Counted from the stretch's first letter, positions 1-6,394 are shown. The stretch is DNA of 7,253 nucleotides from Flavobacteriales bacterium (GCA_003487525.1 DNDT01000334.1:1-7253); one strand, 5' to 3'. Translations and numbers: made by a program. Notes: generated from the sequence alone by a model not told the origin.

Positions 1-20
1 CCTCCGAAATTATTCGGGGG
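1..20. other. Short hairpin at the left edge, possible end of an upstream transcript
   Basis: Bases 1-8 (CCTCCGAA) pair with bases 13-20 (TTCGGGGG) around an ATTA loop, with one G-U pair. The strong 8-pair stem resembles the stem of an intrinsic terminator, but what follows (GTTCTCTG) is not a T-run, so termination is only a guess. It could equally lie in the 3' end of an upstream gene: two forward frames stay open to a stop at about 41-51. The element begins at the window edge, so its full length is unknown. Confidence 0.3.
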
Positions 21-28
21 GTTCTCTG

Positions 29-60
29 TATGTAGACCTTTAGACGAATGATTAGTTTTG
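29..60 (+). promoter_or_regulatory. Candidate metF promoter (Bacteroidota type)
   Basis: TAGTTTTG at 53-60 matches the Bacteroidota primary-sigma -7 consensus TAnnTTTG exactly. A partial -33 element, TATG at 29-32 (consensus TTTG), lies 20 bases upstream, which is within the usual spacing. Transcription would start near 66-68 and leave a leader of only about 15 bases before metF, so there is no room for a riboswitch in the leader. This is a motif match only; the -33 half is weak. Confidence 0.45.
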
Positions 61-82
61 AAGCCTTGTAAATTAGACTTAA

Positions 83-1036
83 ATGAAAGTCACAGACAAA
101 ATTAAAGAAAGCAAAAGTCCCTTACTGTCCTTTGAAATCTTACCCCCATTAAAAGGTAAGAGCATTCAATCTATATACGACAGCATTGATCCACTTATGG
201 AATTCAAACCTGCATTCGTAAATGTCACCTATCACAGAGAGGAATACGTATATAAGAAAAGGGAGAAAGGATTTTTGGAGAAAGTGTCAATCAGAAAGCG
301 TCCCGGCACAGTTGGAATCTGCGCGGCACTGATAAATAAATACGATGTTGAAGCGGTTCCGCATTTAATCTGTGGTGGTTTTACTAGAGAGGAAACAGAA
401 AATGCACTGATCGATTTGTATTTTCTGGGAATTAAAAATGTTCTTGCCCTCAGGGGTGATCCAATAAAAACAGAACAACATTTTGTTCCGGAGGAAGGAG
501 GCAACAATTACGCCATTGACCTGGTCAGGCAAATCAATAATCTGAACAAAGGCATTTACAACGACGAAGACATGATAAATGCCATGCCAACGGACTTTTC
601 CATCGGAGTTGCAGGGTATCCTGAAAAGCATTTTGAGGCCCCAAACATCGAAACCGACTTAATGCATTTAAAGAGAAAAATTGATGCAGGAGCGGAATAC
701 ATTGTTACCCAATTGTTCTACGACAACAAGAAATTTTTTGATTTTGTGAAATTGTGCAGAGGGGCGGGAATAGATGTTCCGATCATTCCGGGCATCAAAC
801 CAATCACCAGAAAAAGTCAAATAAGTTTATTGTCAAAGTTCTTTCACGTCTCTCTCCCATATGATCTTTCAAAAGAACTGGATGCTGCCAGAAATGAAAG
901 TGAGGTAGCAGATTTGGGGGTGAAATGGGCGGCGGATCAATGTAGGGAATTACTACAGGAAGGTGTTCCCTGCCTTCATTTTTATACGATGGGAAAATCA
1001 TCCGCGGCAAAGCGGGTTGTGGAGCAAATCTTCTAG
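83..1036 (+). CDS. metF: Methylenetetrahydrofolate reductase (MetF)
   Basis: Flavoenzyme of the cytoplasm that reduces 5,10-methylene-THF to 5-methyl-THF, the methyl donor for methionine synthesis. The 317-residue length is typical of the bacterial single-domain TIM-barrel form with bound FAD. Visible family motifs: SFEILPP at 16-22, where E18 corresponds to the catalytic Glu28 of E. coli MetF; VNVTY at 46-50; PHLICGG at 93-99; ALRGDP at 122-127, with D126 in the flavin-binding loop; TQLFYD at 209-214, with Q210 at the folate-contacting position; IIPGIKPI at 234-241; and the C-terminal HFYTMG at 299-304. The ATG at 83 lies a few residues before the first conserved motif. No Shine-Dalgarno site is seen, as is common in this phylum. 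It probably has its own promoter (29-60). Its TAG stop overlaps the stop of convergent ribE. In many Bacteroidota metF sits beside metH, but nothing upstream is visible here. Confidence 0.97.
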   Translation: MKVTDKIKESKSPLLSFEILPPLKGKSIQSIYDSIDPLMEFKPAFVNVTYHREEYVYKKREKGFLEKVSIRKRPGTVGICAALINKYDVEAVPHLICGGFTREETENALIDLYFLGIKNVLALRGDPIKTEQHFVPEEGGNNYAIDLVRQINNLNKGIYNDEDMINAMPTDFSIGVAGYPEKHFEAPNIETDLMHLKRKIDAGAEYIVTQLFYDNKKFFDFVKLCRGAGIDVPIIPGIKPITRKSQISLLSKFFHVSLPYDLSKELDAARNESEVADLGVKWAADQCRELLQEGVPCLHFYTMGKSSAAKRVVEQIF

Positions 1037-1617
1037 TTTCGGTAAAGTTTTTCAACGTACTTTCCGATCACATCAAATTCTATATTGACCAAATCTCCGG
1101 GTTTAAGGTCACCGAAATTTGTGTTTTCGTAGGTATAAGGAATAATGGAGACGCCAACCACATTTTCTTTTAATTCAGAAATTGTCAGACTGACTCCGTT
1201 AATCGTAATGGAGCCTTTGTCGATTAAGGTATGCAGAGGCTTTTTTGTAAATCGAAAGGTAAATTGCCAACTGCCGTTTTGATCCTTGACATCAATTAGT
1301 TCAGCTGTTTGATCGACATGGCCTTGAACAATGTGTCCATCCAATCTGTCATTCAGCCGAACACTGCGTTCTAAATTAACATGGCCGCCAATTTTCAGTT
1401 TACCAAGGTTGGATTTATCCAGGGTTTCCTTAATGGCATCCGTGTAGTGCACCCCATTGCTGATTTCAGTTATGGTCAGGCAAACTCCATTGTGTGCAAG
1501 GCTTTGATCGATTTTTAATTCTTCGCTGATTGGACTTTTTACACCAATCCGAAGATTTGTGCCTTTCAAATCAAGGCTTTTGATTTCACCTTGTGATTCT
1601 ATAATTCCACTAAACAT
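1033..1617 (-). CDS. ribE: Riboflavin synthase, alpha subunit
   Basis: Catalyses dismutation of two 6,7-dimethyl-8-ribityllumazine molecules to riboflavin and a pyrimidine, the last step of vitamin B2 synthesis; cytoplasmic homotrimer. The 194 residues form the expected two tandem Lum-binding barrels (about 1-90 and 91-187). Seen: the diagnostic start MFSGIIE; NGVCLTI at 43-49 in the first barrel, echoed by NGVSLTI at 140-146 in the second; and GHIVQGHVD at 94-102. C46, H95 and H100 fall at the positions of E. coli Cys48, His97 and His102 judging by motif and spacing. The C-terminal FDVIGKYVEKL is also typical. The ATG at 1617 lies 5 bases after the stop of the large upstream gene on the same strand, so co-transcription and translational coupling are likely. 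The stop shares a CTAG palindrome with the metF stop. The gene is sometimes called ribC in older naming. Confidence 0.97.
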   Translation of the reverse strand: MFSGIIESQGEIKSLDLKGTNLRIGVKSPISEELKIDQSLAHNGVCLTITEISNGVHYTDAIKETLDKSNLGKLKIGGHVNLERSVRLNDRLDGHIVQGHVDQTAELIDVKDQNGSWQFTFRFTKKPLHTLIDKGSITINGVSLTISELKENVVGVSIIPYTYENTNFGDLKPGDLVNIEFDVIGKYVEKLYRN

Positions 1618-1622
1618 TGGTA

Positions 1623-4364
1623 TTAATTATTTGCGTTGTTTCCACCGAGAACATGAACAATACCCTTTAATTCAATGTCATCAATTCCGCTTAAAGCAAT
1701 CTGATGTACCACACAGGTGTAATAATACACACCATCCGATACTTTTTTCTGTGATTTTTGATGAATTCCGTCCCACAGCACTTCGGGATCTGACGTTTCA
1801 AACACAACGTCACCCCATCGATTCATTATTGTGAGATCCACGCTTTTTACATAACAATACGGGAAGGGCCTGAACAGGTCGTTGATGCCATCGTTGTTTG
1901 GTGTAAATACGTTTGGCAACTCATACAACTGACAGTTTTCGGTGCAAACGGTGTCAACCACTGGACTGGCATTGTCAAAGGAATCTATTGCTGTTATATA
2001 AAAACATCCTGCCCGGGAATTGTTTTGTACATGCACAAAGGATGTTTCAAATTGATTGTCCGTAATGTGTTTTATCTCATAATTTCCGTTGATCGTTGGG
2101 CTATAGTACAGAATATACCGGAGCACGTCATCCGTGGAATCACACATTTCATTTGGATTCGTCCAGGTGAGCTGAACACGATCTACCCTGTTGGCCACAT
2201 CATCGCCATTACACCGCTCAGGATTTTCGTAAAGCAACGATTTGATTTCTTCACAGTCTTCGACATGGGCAGTCAGGTCCGGAGGGCAAGGTGGTTCAAG
2301 GTCCACGGGAGCATTGCAGTGTTTTTGTGAATAATTGAATAGGGGTTTTGCAATGCTTGGCAGTGAATACTCACCTGTACTCTTTAACAAATAACAATAG
2401 GTCTTTTTGTTGGTCAGATTTGTGTGCGTGAATGTGTTACTGCTTGTCGTCCCAATCAGTATGGTGTCTGCGTCGTTTTCAGTAAGTCTGTAAATGTCGT
2501 AGGTAATGTTTCTCCATGGGACAAGTTCATTCCATTCCAGTATTAGTTTATTGTCTTTCGCAATCGAACTCAAGAAAATGGAGGTGCCGCTCACCGAAAA
2601 TCCCATCGACACTTCTTGCCCCGTGCTCCGGTCGAGCATTTCTATTTTATACATATACTCCAATTCGGAAGTGTTTAATCCAACATCGTTAAAAATGGTA
2701 TCATTAAAATCAGCTGCTGTTCCAATAACCTCGAATTGCAATTGTTTTCTTTTGGCCGTCCTGTATATTTTATAACTGTAAGGGCCGGGGTAGACACTTA
2801 CATCGTGTTCATTCGGTGGAGACCACGCCAAATACATACTTCCATCGCTTGCATCTGTTTTGGTGACGCTGACATTGGTCAGAATTGGCACGTCTTTTTT
2901 CAGTTGAGTGCACACCTCCTGTGAAGCGTAACTTTCTGCACCGTCAGGAAAATAGGCTACCACCATATAACAATAAACTTCACCGGGAATAAGCCCCCTT
3001 CCATTGTTGTCGTCTTCAAAAGTGGTTTCATTGATGCCCTTTACATTGGCAATTATTTTGTAACCAATACCTGAAGGAACCCCGGTCTGACATGAATCCG
3101 GTTCAAATCCGGAAGCTCCGTTTCGTCTGTAAATCAAATAACCGATGGAATTATTGCAAATTTCCCTGTTCCAGGATAGCTTGATGAAGCTGGTTTCTGC
3201 TTTGGCGACCAGGTTTGAAACAGGTGGTGCCACTACCAAAATTTCGGAAGCGCTGTAACTGGACAAATGAGGGGTGCCATTATCTGTTGCCTTGTAAGTG
3301 ACCGTATATGGGCTCTTTTGAACATGATCGCAGCTTGTGTTCCAGTCAATGATTAGTTCCAGAGGGTTCTTCCCTTCGTTTTTCCAGGTAGCAATGGGCG
3401 CTTTTACAAAGGGGCCTCCGAATGGTTGAAAGACTGAAACCAGGCCACCATTATCCGGGAGGATTTTGTTAATTGAATCTGTGGCAAACACACTGTAATG
3501 CAGGTTTTGCCCTGCCATTATACAGAAATCACGGAGTCCGTAAATGAGCGGAGGTCGATTTTGACAAACACCGGCCACTTCAATTTGCATATCACGAATA
3601 ACCGAACCCACCTCAAAAAATCGAATCTTGCCATTGCTGGTAACTTCTCTTCGGAATTCTCTTATAAGTATCGCAATGTTGTACTCACCGGGACTAATGG
3701 GTGAATCCCAGGTCAACACTCCCGTCAGGGGATCAATGTTGATGAATTTACTTGCCTGAGGAAAGGAGTAACCAATAATTGGCAGGCCTGCAATTCCCTT
3801 GCACGGCACCAGGCTGTAAAACAAACTATCTCCATCCGGGTCAAATGCGGCAGGGCTGTGGTAATAAGGGTATCCCATGCAGGCAAAATCAATGGGTGGA
3901 TTCAGTAGGATGGGGGAATTATTCGTAGTGCTAAGAGAAATATTCAAGGTTGACTCAATGTAAAACATTTCGTCTATGCTATTTGGTATGTTTACAACCT
4001 CCCCGTTTCTGTTTGGGTCAAGCATACTTATGGTATAGTTACCGGGACCCGGAAAAGTGTGTGTGGTTTTATAGATGTTCCTTTTTATATCCGGATGATC
4101 AGGGAAAATAAAATCCTCGGAAGTCCGTAAAATTGAGTCTATTCCGCTACCGTCGCCATAGTTAACACCCAGTTCCGGTCGGTCTGCATGGTCGAGTCCG
4201 ACTTCGGTATAAGTAATAACTTGAATTTCAAATTTATACCCTTCGATGCGCTTATAAATGATTTCACCTGCTCTGTTGTGGGTGGCCCATGCTTCGTTGA
4301 AAAACAGAAACAACATCGCAAGTGCCACTAATTTAAGCGGCGCAAATCTTATAGACAATATCAT
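1623..4364 (-). CDS. Large secreted multidomain protein with type B T9SS C-terminal sorting domain
   Basis: About 913 residues, probably exported by Sec, carried across the outer membrane by the type IX secretion system, and either released or surface-bound. Numbering here starts at the ATG at 4362-4364. Residues 1-27 form a signal peptide (basic start, hydrophobic VALAMLFLFF, cleavage after AWA). The mature start THNRAGEI is a recurring start in Bacteroidota proteins of this type. About 28-120 looks PKD-like (NYGDGSG at 68-74, HTFPGPGNYTI at 102-112). About 150-375 has cadherin/Ig-like repeats (DPDGDSLFYSL at 175-185, LTGVLTW at 213-219). Four fibronectin III-like modules follow near 380-487, 490-593, 595-685 and 692-810. 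The end, about 813-907, is the CHU_C / gliding-motility C-terminal domain: PNVFTPNNDGINDLF at 817-831, MNRWGDVVFE at 847-856, LWDG at 863-866, SDGVYYY at 876-882. It has 20 cysteines. An in-frame TTG at 4379 would add five residues; the ATG gives the better signal peptide. No catalytic domain was recognised, so adhesion or a structural role is inference only. Confidence 0.93.
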   Translation of the reverse strand: MILSIRFAPLKLVALAMLFLFFNEAWATHNRAGEIIYKRIEGYKFEIQVITYTEVGLDHADRPELGVNYGDGSGIDSILRTSEDFIFPDHPDIKRNIYKTTHTFPGPGNYTISMLDPNRNGEVVNIPNSIDEMFYIESTLNISLSTTNNSPILLNPPIDFACMGYPYYHSPAAFDPDGDSLFYSLVPCKGIAGLPIIGYSFPQASKFINIDPLTGVLTWDSPISPGEYNIAILIREFRREVTSNGKIRFFEVGSVIRDMQIEVAGVCQNRPPLIYGLRDFCIMAGQNLHYSVFATDSINKILPDNGGLVSVFQPFGGPFVKAPIATWKNEGKNPLELIIDWNTSCDHVQKSPYTVTYKATDNGTPHLSSYSASEILVVAPPVSNLVAKAETSFIKLSWNREICNNSIGYLIYRRNGASGFEPDSCQTGVPSGIGYKIIANVKGINETTFEDDNNGRGLIPGEVYCYMVVAYFPDGAESYASQEVCTQLKKDVPILTNVSVTKTDASDGSMYLAWSPPNEHDVSVYPGPYSYKIYRTAKRKQLQFEVIGTAADFNDTIFNDVGLNTSELEYMYKIEMLDRSTGQEVSMGFSVSGTSIFLSSIAKDNKLILEWNELVPWRNITYDIYRLTENDADTILIGTTSSNTFTHTNLTNKKTYCYLLKSTGEYSLPSIAKPLFNYSQKHCNAPVDLEPPCPPDLTAHVEDCEEIKSLLYENPERCNGDDVANRVDRVQLTWTNPNEMCDSTDDVLRYILYYSPTINGNYEIKHITDNQFETSFVHVQNNSRAGCFYITAIDSFDNASPVVDTVCTENCQLYELPNVFTPNNDGINDLFRPFPYCYVKSVDLTIMNRWGDVVFETSDPEVLWDGIHQKSQKKVSDGVYYYTCVVHQIALSGIDDIELKGIVHVLGGNNANN

Positions 4365-4384
4365 TCTGCTTTTGACCAATTCCG

Positions 4385-4392
4385 TACATTTG
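4385..4392 (+). promoter_or_regulatory. Candidate pdxA promoter, -7 element
   Basis: TACATTTG fits the Bacteroidota -7 consensus TAnnTTTG exactly and is identical to the -7 box before yceD (5607-5614). No convincing -33 TTTG is seen at the normal spacing; the closest is TCTG at 4365-4368, 16 bases upstream. Transcription would begin near 4398, giving pdxA a leader of about 65 bases. That is consistent with translation starting at 4465 and not at the ATG further upstream. Confidence 0.42.
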
Positions 4393-4398
4393 GGAACT

Positions 4399-4426
4399 CT
4401 AAATTACGAATTAATATTAAGCCAAA
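4399..4426 (-). promoter_or_regulatory. Candidate promoter for the T9SS cargo gene and ribE
   Basis: Read on the minus strand, TTTG (4423-4426) is followed after 16 bases by TAATTTAG (4399-4406), one mismatch from TAnnTTTG. The spacer is a little short. Transcription would start near 4393 and give a leader of about 28 bases to the ATG at 4364. The proposed site abuts the opposing pdxA -7 element, so the two promoters could not easily be occupied at the same time. This is weak motif evidence, supported by the need for a promoter somewhere in this 100-base divergent gap. Confidence 0.28.
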
Positions 4427-4446
4427 AGGGGATCGGCATACCCGCT

Positions 4447-4455
4447 GGAGAAGGA
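4447..4455 (+). promoter_or_regulatory. Ribosome binding site deciding the pdxA start
   Basis: GGAGAAGGA is purine-rich, and its AGGA core (4452-4455) sits 9 bases before the ATG at 4465. It is the only Shine-Dalgarno-like site that stands out in the window and supports 4465 over the in-frame ATG at 4258. Bacteroidota ribosomes rely little on such sites, so its importance is uncertain. Confidence 0.4.
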
Positions 4456-4464
4456 TTAAAAGAA

Positions 4465-5496
4465 ATGAGTGAACGGGAAAAAACAATTGTTGGCATTAGC
4501 ATTGGAGATGTAAATGGCATTGGACCGGAAATTATCCTAAAAACTTTTTCCGACAGTCGCATGTTGGACATGTGTGCGCCTGTAATTTATGGATCAATTG
4601 ACGTTTTGCAGGAATACAAGAAAATTCTTCATCTTCCTGATTTACCGCTTTATTCAATTTCCTCTGCTACCGATTTGAAAAGGAATAAGGTTAACATTAT
4701 TGATTGTTTTGAAGGAAAAGTGGATCTTGAATTTGGCCAATCTACTGCTGCAGCCGGAGAATTGGCATTTAAGTCGCTTGAAAAATTGACCGACGATGCA
4801 TTGGCATCAAAAGTTGACGTAATCGTTACCGCCCCGATCAACAAAAGAAATGTATCTGAGTTTTACAGTGGTTTTACGGGACACACAGGATACATCTCTG
4901 ATCGGTGTGAAAAAGAAGCTTTGATGATTTTGTGCTCGGAAAAAATGAAAATTGCCATGACGACCGGGCATATTTCACTGTCAAAAGTTTCAAGCACCAT
5001 TACAACCGAATTGATCATCAGGCGAATAGAGGCCTTGCATAAAAGCCTGATGCAGGATTTCGGCATTGACCGTCCAAAGATTGCCGTGCTTGGACTAAAT
5101 CCACATTCCGGCGAACACGGCTTACTCGGGTCTGAAGAAGAAAAAGTAATTCTTCCTGCTATTTCTCAAGTCAAAACAAAACGAATTCTTGCTTTTGGAC
5201 CGTATTCTTCCGATGGATTTTTTGGATCGGGCAACTACACAAACTTCGATGCCATTCTTGCCATGTACCACGATCAGGCGCTTATACCCTTTAAAACATT
5301 GAGTTTTGAAGATGGAGTGAATTACTCGGCCGGACTCGATTTTATCAGAACATCCCCCGATCACGGCACAGCGTATGAAATTGCGGGACAAAAACTGGCT
5401 TCCGAGGCTTCATTCCGCCAGGCTGTTTATAAGGCTTGCGACATTTTTTCTCAACGAAAATCCGAATTAACTGAAAGTGAAGAAGTTATTTCGTAG
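4465..5496 (+). CDS. pdxA: 4-hydroxythreonine-4-phosphate dehydrogenase (PdxA)
   Basis: Oxidises 4-phosphohydroxy-L-threonine with NAD; the product loses CO2 and feeds PdxJ in the DXP-dependent route to pyridoxal 5'-phosphate. Cytoplasmic, metal-dependent homodimer. The 343 residues match the family length. Seen: GDVNGIGPEI at 14-23; TAPINK at 122-127; FTGHT at 137-141, with H140 and T141 at the substrate-binding positions; TTGHISL at 166-172; GLNPHSGE at 210-217; LLGSEE at 220-225; YHDQALIPFK at 268-277; and TSPDHGTAYEIAG at 296-308. H169, H214 and H269 have the same 45- and 55-residue spacing as the metal ligands His166, His211 and His266 of E. coli PdxA. The frame stays open upstream to an ATG at 4258, but those 69 residues resemble no PdxA segment and would run antisense through the cargo gene's signal-peptide region, so 4465 is chosen. 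Divergent from the cargo gene; likely its own promoter at 4385. Confidence 0.96.
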   Translation: MSEREKTIVGISIGDVNGIGPEIILKTFSDSRMLDMCAPVIYGSIDVLQEYKKILHLPDLPLYSISSATDLKRNKVNIIDCFEGKVDLEFGQSTAAAGELAFKSLEKLTDDALASKVDVIVTAPINKRNVSEFYSGFTGHTGYISDRCEKEALMILCSEKMKIAMTTGHISLSKVSSTITTELIIRRIEALHKSLMQDFGIDRPKIAVLGLNPHSGEHGLLGSEEEKVILPAISQVKTKRILAFGPYSSDGFFGSGNYTNFDAILAMYHDQALIPFKTLSFEDGVNYSAGLDFIRTSPDHGTAYEIAGQKLASEASFRQAVYKACDIFSQRKSELTESEEVIS

Positions 5497-5557
5497 GGAT
5501 CCTTTAATTTGAAGCCCTCCAGACTCTCCGTTTTTTAATTGTGGGTACCTCGTAAAC

Positions 5558-5596
5558 CTTAAAAATTATTATGCGCTTTCGCATTAACCATTTAAG
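5558..5596. repeat. Nested inverted repeat before the yceD promoter
   Basis: An outer pair CTTAAA (5558-5563) and TTTAAG (5591-5596) encloses a perfect inner hairpin, ATGCG (5571-5575), loop CTTT, CGCAT (5580-5584). The arms are separated by internal loops of 7 and 6 bases. The element lies between the pdxA stop and the candidate yceD promoter and overlaps its -33 region, so it could be an operator or a weak 3' end for pdxA mRNA. No T-run follows it, which argues against a simple intrinsic terminator. In an AT-rich spacer a chance origin is possible. Confidence 0.35.
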
Positions 5597-5614
5597 TCAA
5601 ATTGGTTACATTTG
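5584..5614 (+). promoter_or_regulatory. Candidate promoter of the yceD-rpmF-plsX operon
   Basis: TACATTTG at 5607-5614 is an exact TAnnTTTG -7 element, followed by CGCC. The -33 region 19 bases upstream (TTAA, 5584-5587) is a poor match to TTTG. The predicted start is near 5620, leaving a leader of about 19 bases before yceD. The 142-base gap after pdxA and the conserved operon downstream make an independent promoter here plausible, although read-through from pdxA cannot be excluded. Confidence 0.5.
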
Positions 5615-5638
5615 CGCCCTTTCTAGATTTTAAAGGGT

Positions 5639-6133
5639 ATGATCAAGCAATTTCAAATTCAGTTTGAGCCGATGAACCTGGGCTCTCACCATCTGGAATT
5701 CCAAGCAGATCAAGATCTTTTTAAAAGAATGGGAAACGATGAAGTGTTGAGTGCAGATGTTGTAATTGATGTTGATCTCAATAAGTCGGCAAACATGATG
5801 GATCTTCGAATAACGTATGAAGGTCAGATTGAGTTGCCTTGTGATCGTTGCAATGAAGGGCTTTATATTCCTTTGAAGGAAAAAGGAAAGCTCATTGTAA
5901 AATACGGTCAGGTCGAACACGAAGAGATCGATGATTTACTGATTTTGGATGACTCAGAACACATCCTTGACCTTGAGGCGTATTTTTACGAAAGTCTCAG
6001 TTTAATGATTCCGCAACGCAAGGTTCATGACGAAGCGGATTGTGATCCGGATGTATTGAAAGTACTTCGGGATCTGAAAGTAGAAAATGAAAATAAGATT
6101 GACCCGAGGTGGGAAGGTCTAAAAGAAATATAA
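5639..6133 (+). CDS. yceD: DUF177 / YceD family protein (large-subunit rRNA accumulation)
   Basis: A 164-residue member of the DUF177 family, recognised from the CDRC motif (C68, C71) after a beta-rich N-terminal half, the acidic middle (about 92-113), the DPRWEGLKEI ending at 155-164, and its place directly before rpmF. In plants and E. coli, members of this family are linked to 23S rRNA accumulation; the molecular activity remains poorly defined. The CxxC could be a metal-binding or redox pair, with a third cysteine at 135, but that is inference. The ATG at 5639 follows the TAAAGGGT sequence closely; the purine run is too near the start to act as a normal Shine-Dalgarno site. A later in-frame ATG at residue 12 would remove the first strand and is less likely. 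It is 20 bases from rpmF and surely in the same operon. Confidence 0.9.
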   Translation: MIKQFQIQFEPMNLGSHHLEFQADQDLFKRMGNDEVLSADVVIDVDLNKSANMMDLRITYEGQIELPCDRCNEGLYIPLKEKGKLIVKYGQVEHEEIDDLLILDDSEHILDLEAYFYESLSLMIPQRKVHDEADCDPDVLKVLRDLKVENENKIDPRWEGLKEI

Positions 6134-6153
6134 CCAATAACAACTAGTGAATT

Positions 6154-6339
6154 ATGGCACATCCTAAACGAAAGGTATCCAAGACAAGAAGGGATAAAAG
6201 GAGAACACACTACAAAGCCGTAGCACCAACGATTTCAACCTGCTCAAACTGCGGAGCGCCAACATTGTACCACAGGGTATGTGGAGAATGTGGATATTAC
6301 AAGGGAAAACAAGCGATAGAAAAAGAAATTGCCGTATAA
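6154..6339 (+). CDS. rpmF: 50S ribosomal protein L32 (zinc-binding form)
   Basis: A small basic protein of the large ribosomal subunit, 61 residues, with the diagnostic start MAHPKRKVSKTRRDKRR, in which the first methionine is normally removed. A Cys4 zinc ribbon is intact: C30, C33, C43 and C46, in the pattern CSNC-x9-CGEC. This is therefore the 'C+' zinc-containing type, not a zinc-free paralogue of the sort induced by zinc starvation. The short acidic/neutral tail (EKEIAV) is normal. It lies 20 bases after yceD and 55 bases before plsX, an order conserved from Proteobacteria to Bacteroidota. No separate promoter is evident. Confidence 0.97.
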   Translation: MAHPKRKVSKTRRDKRRTHYKAVAPTISTCSNCGAPTLYHRVCGECGYYKGKQAIEKEIAV

Positions 6340-6394
6340 CACCGGTATTCTTATATTCATTGCTTTAAACATGATTCTAGAGATATAATCCTGG

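Noticed and set aside
1..51. Possible C-terminus of an upstream gene (open frame ending in TGA at 49-51, with a GGFSV segment slightly like the end of FISUMP-type domains; a second frame ends at 41-43)
   Set aside because: Only 13-16 codons are visible, two frames are equally open, and the likeness is too short to support a call.
61..82. S-adenosylmethionine riboswitch before metF
   Set aside because: The predicted leader is about 15 bases, and the visible 82 bases lack any recognisable SAM-riboswitch core.
1559..1834. 91-codon + strand open frame across the ribE/cargo gene junction
   Set aside because: It is antisense to two well-supported genes, its composition is shadow-like, and no domain is recognisable.
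2025..2330. 101-codon + strand open frame inside the T9SS cargo gene
   Set aside because: Antisense shadow of the Fn3-like coding region, with no start context and no recognisable protein features.
1623..4364. The cargo gene as an unknown defence or toxin system
   Set aside because: No nuclease, toxin, kinase, helicase or immunity-like domain is recognisable. The Fn3/PKD-like and sorting-domain layout is that of a known class of exported Bacteroidota proteins.
5497..5557. Possible intrinsic terminator after pdxA, based on the T-run at about 5531-5536
   Set aside because: The bases just before the T-run (CCTCCAGACTCTCCG) do not form a stem, so the terminator lacks a hairpin.
6340..6394. Promoter or regulatory RNA between rpmF and plsX
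   Set aside because: No TAnnTTTG element and no stable stem; only short palindromes (ACCGGT, TCTAGA) are present, as expected by chance.
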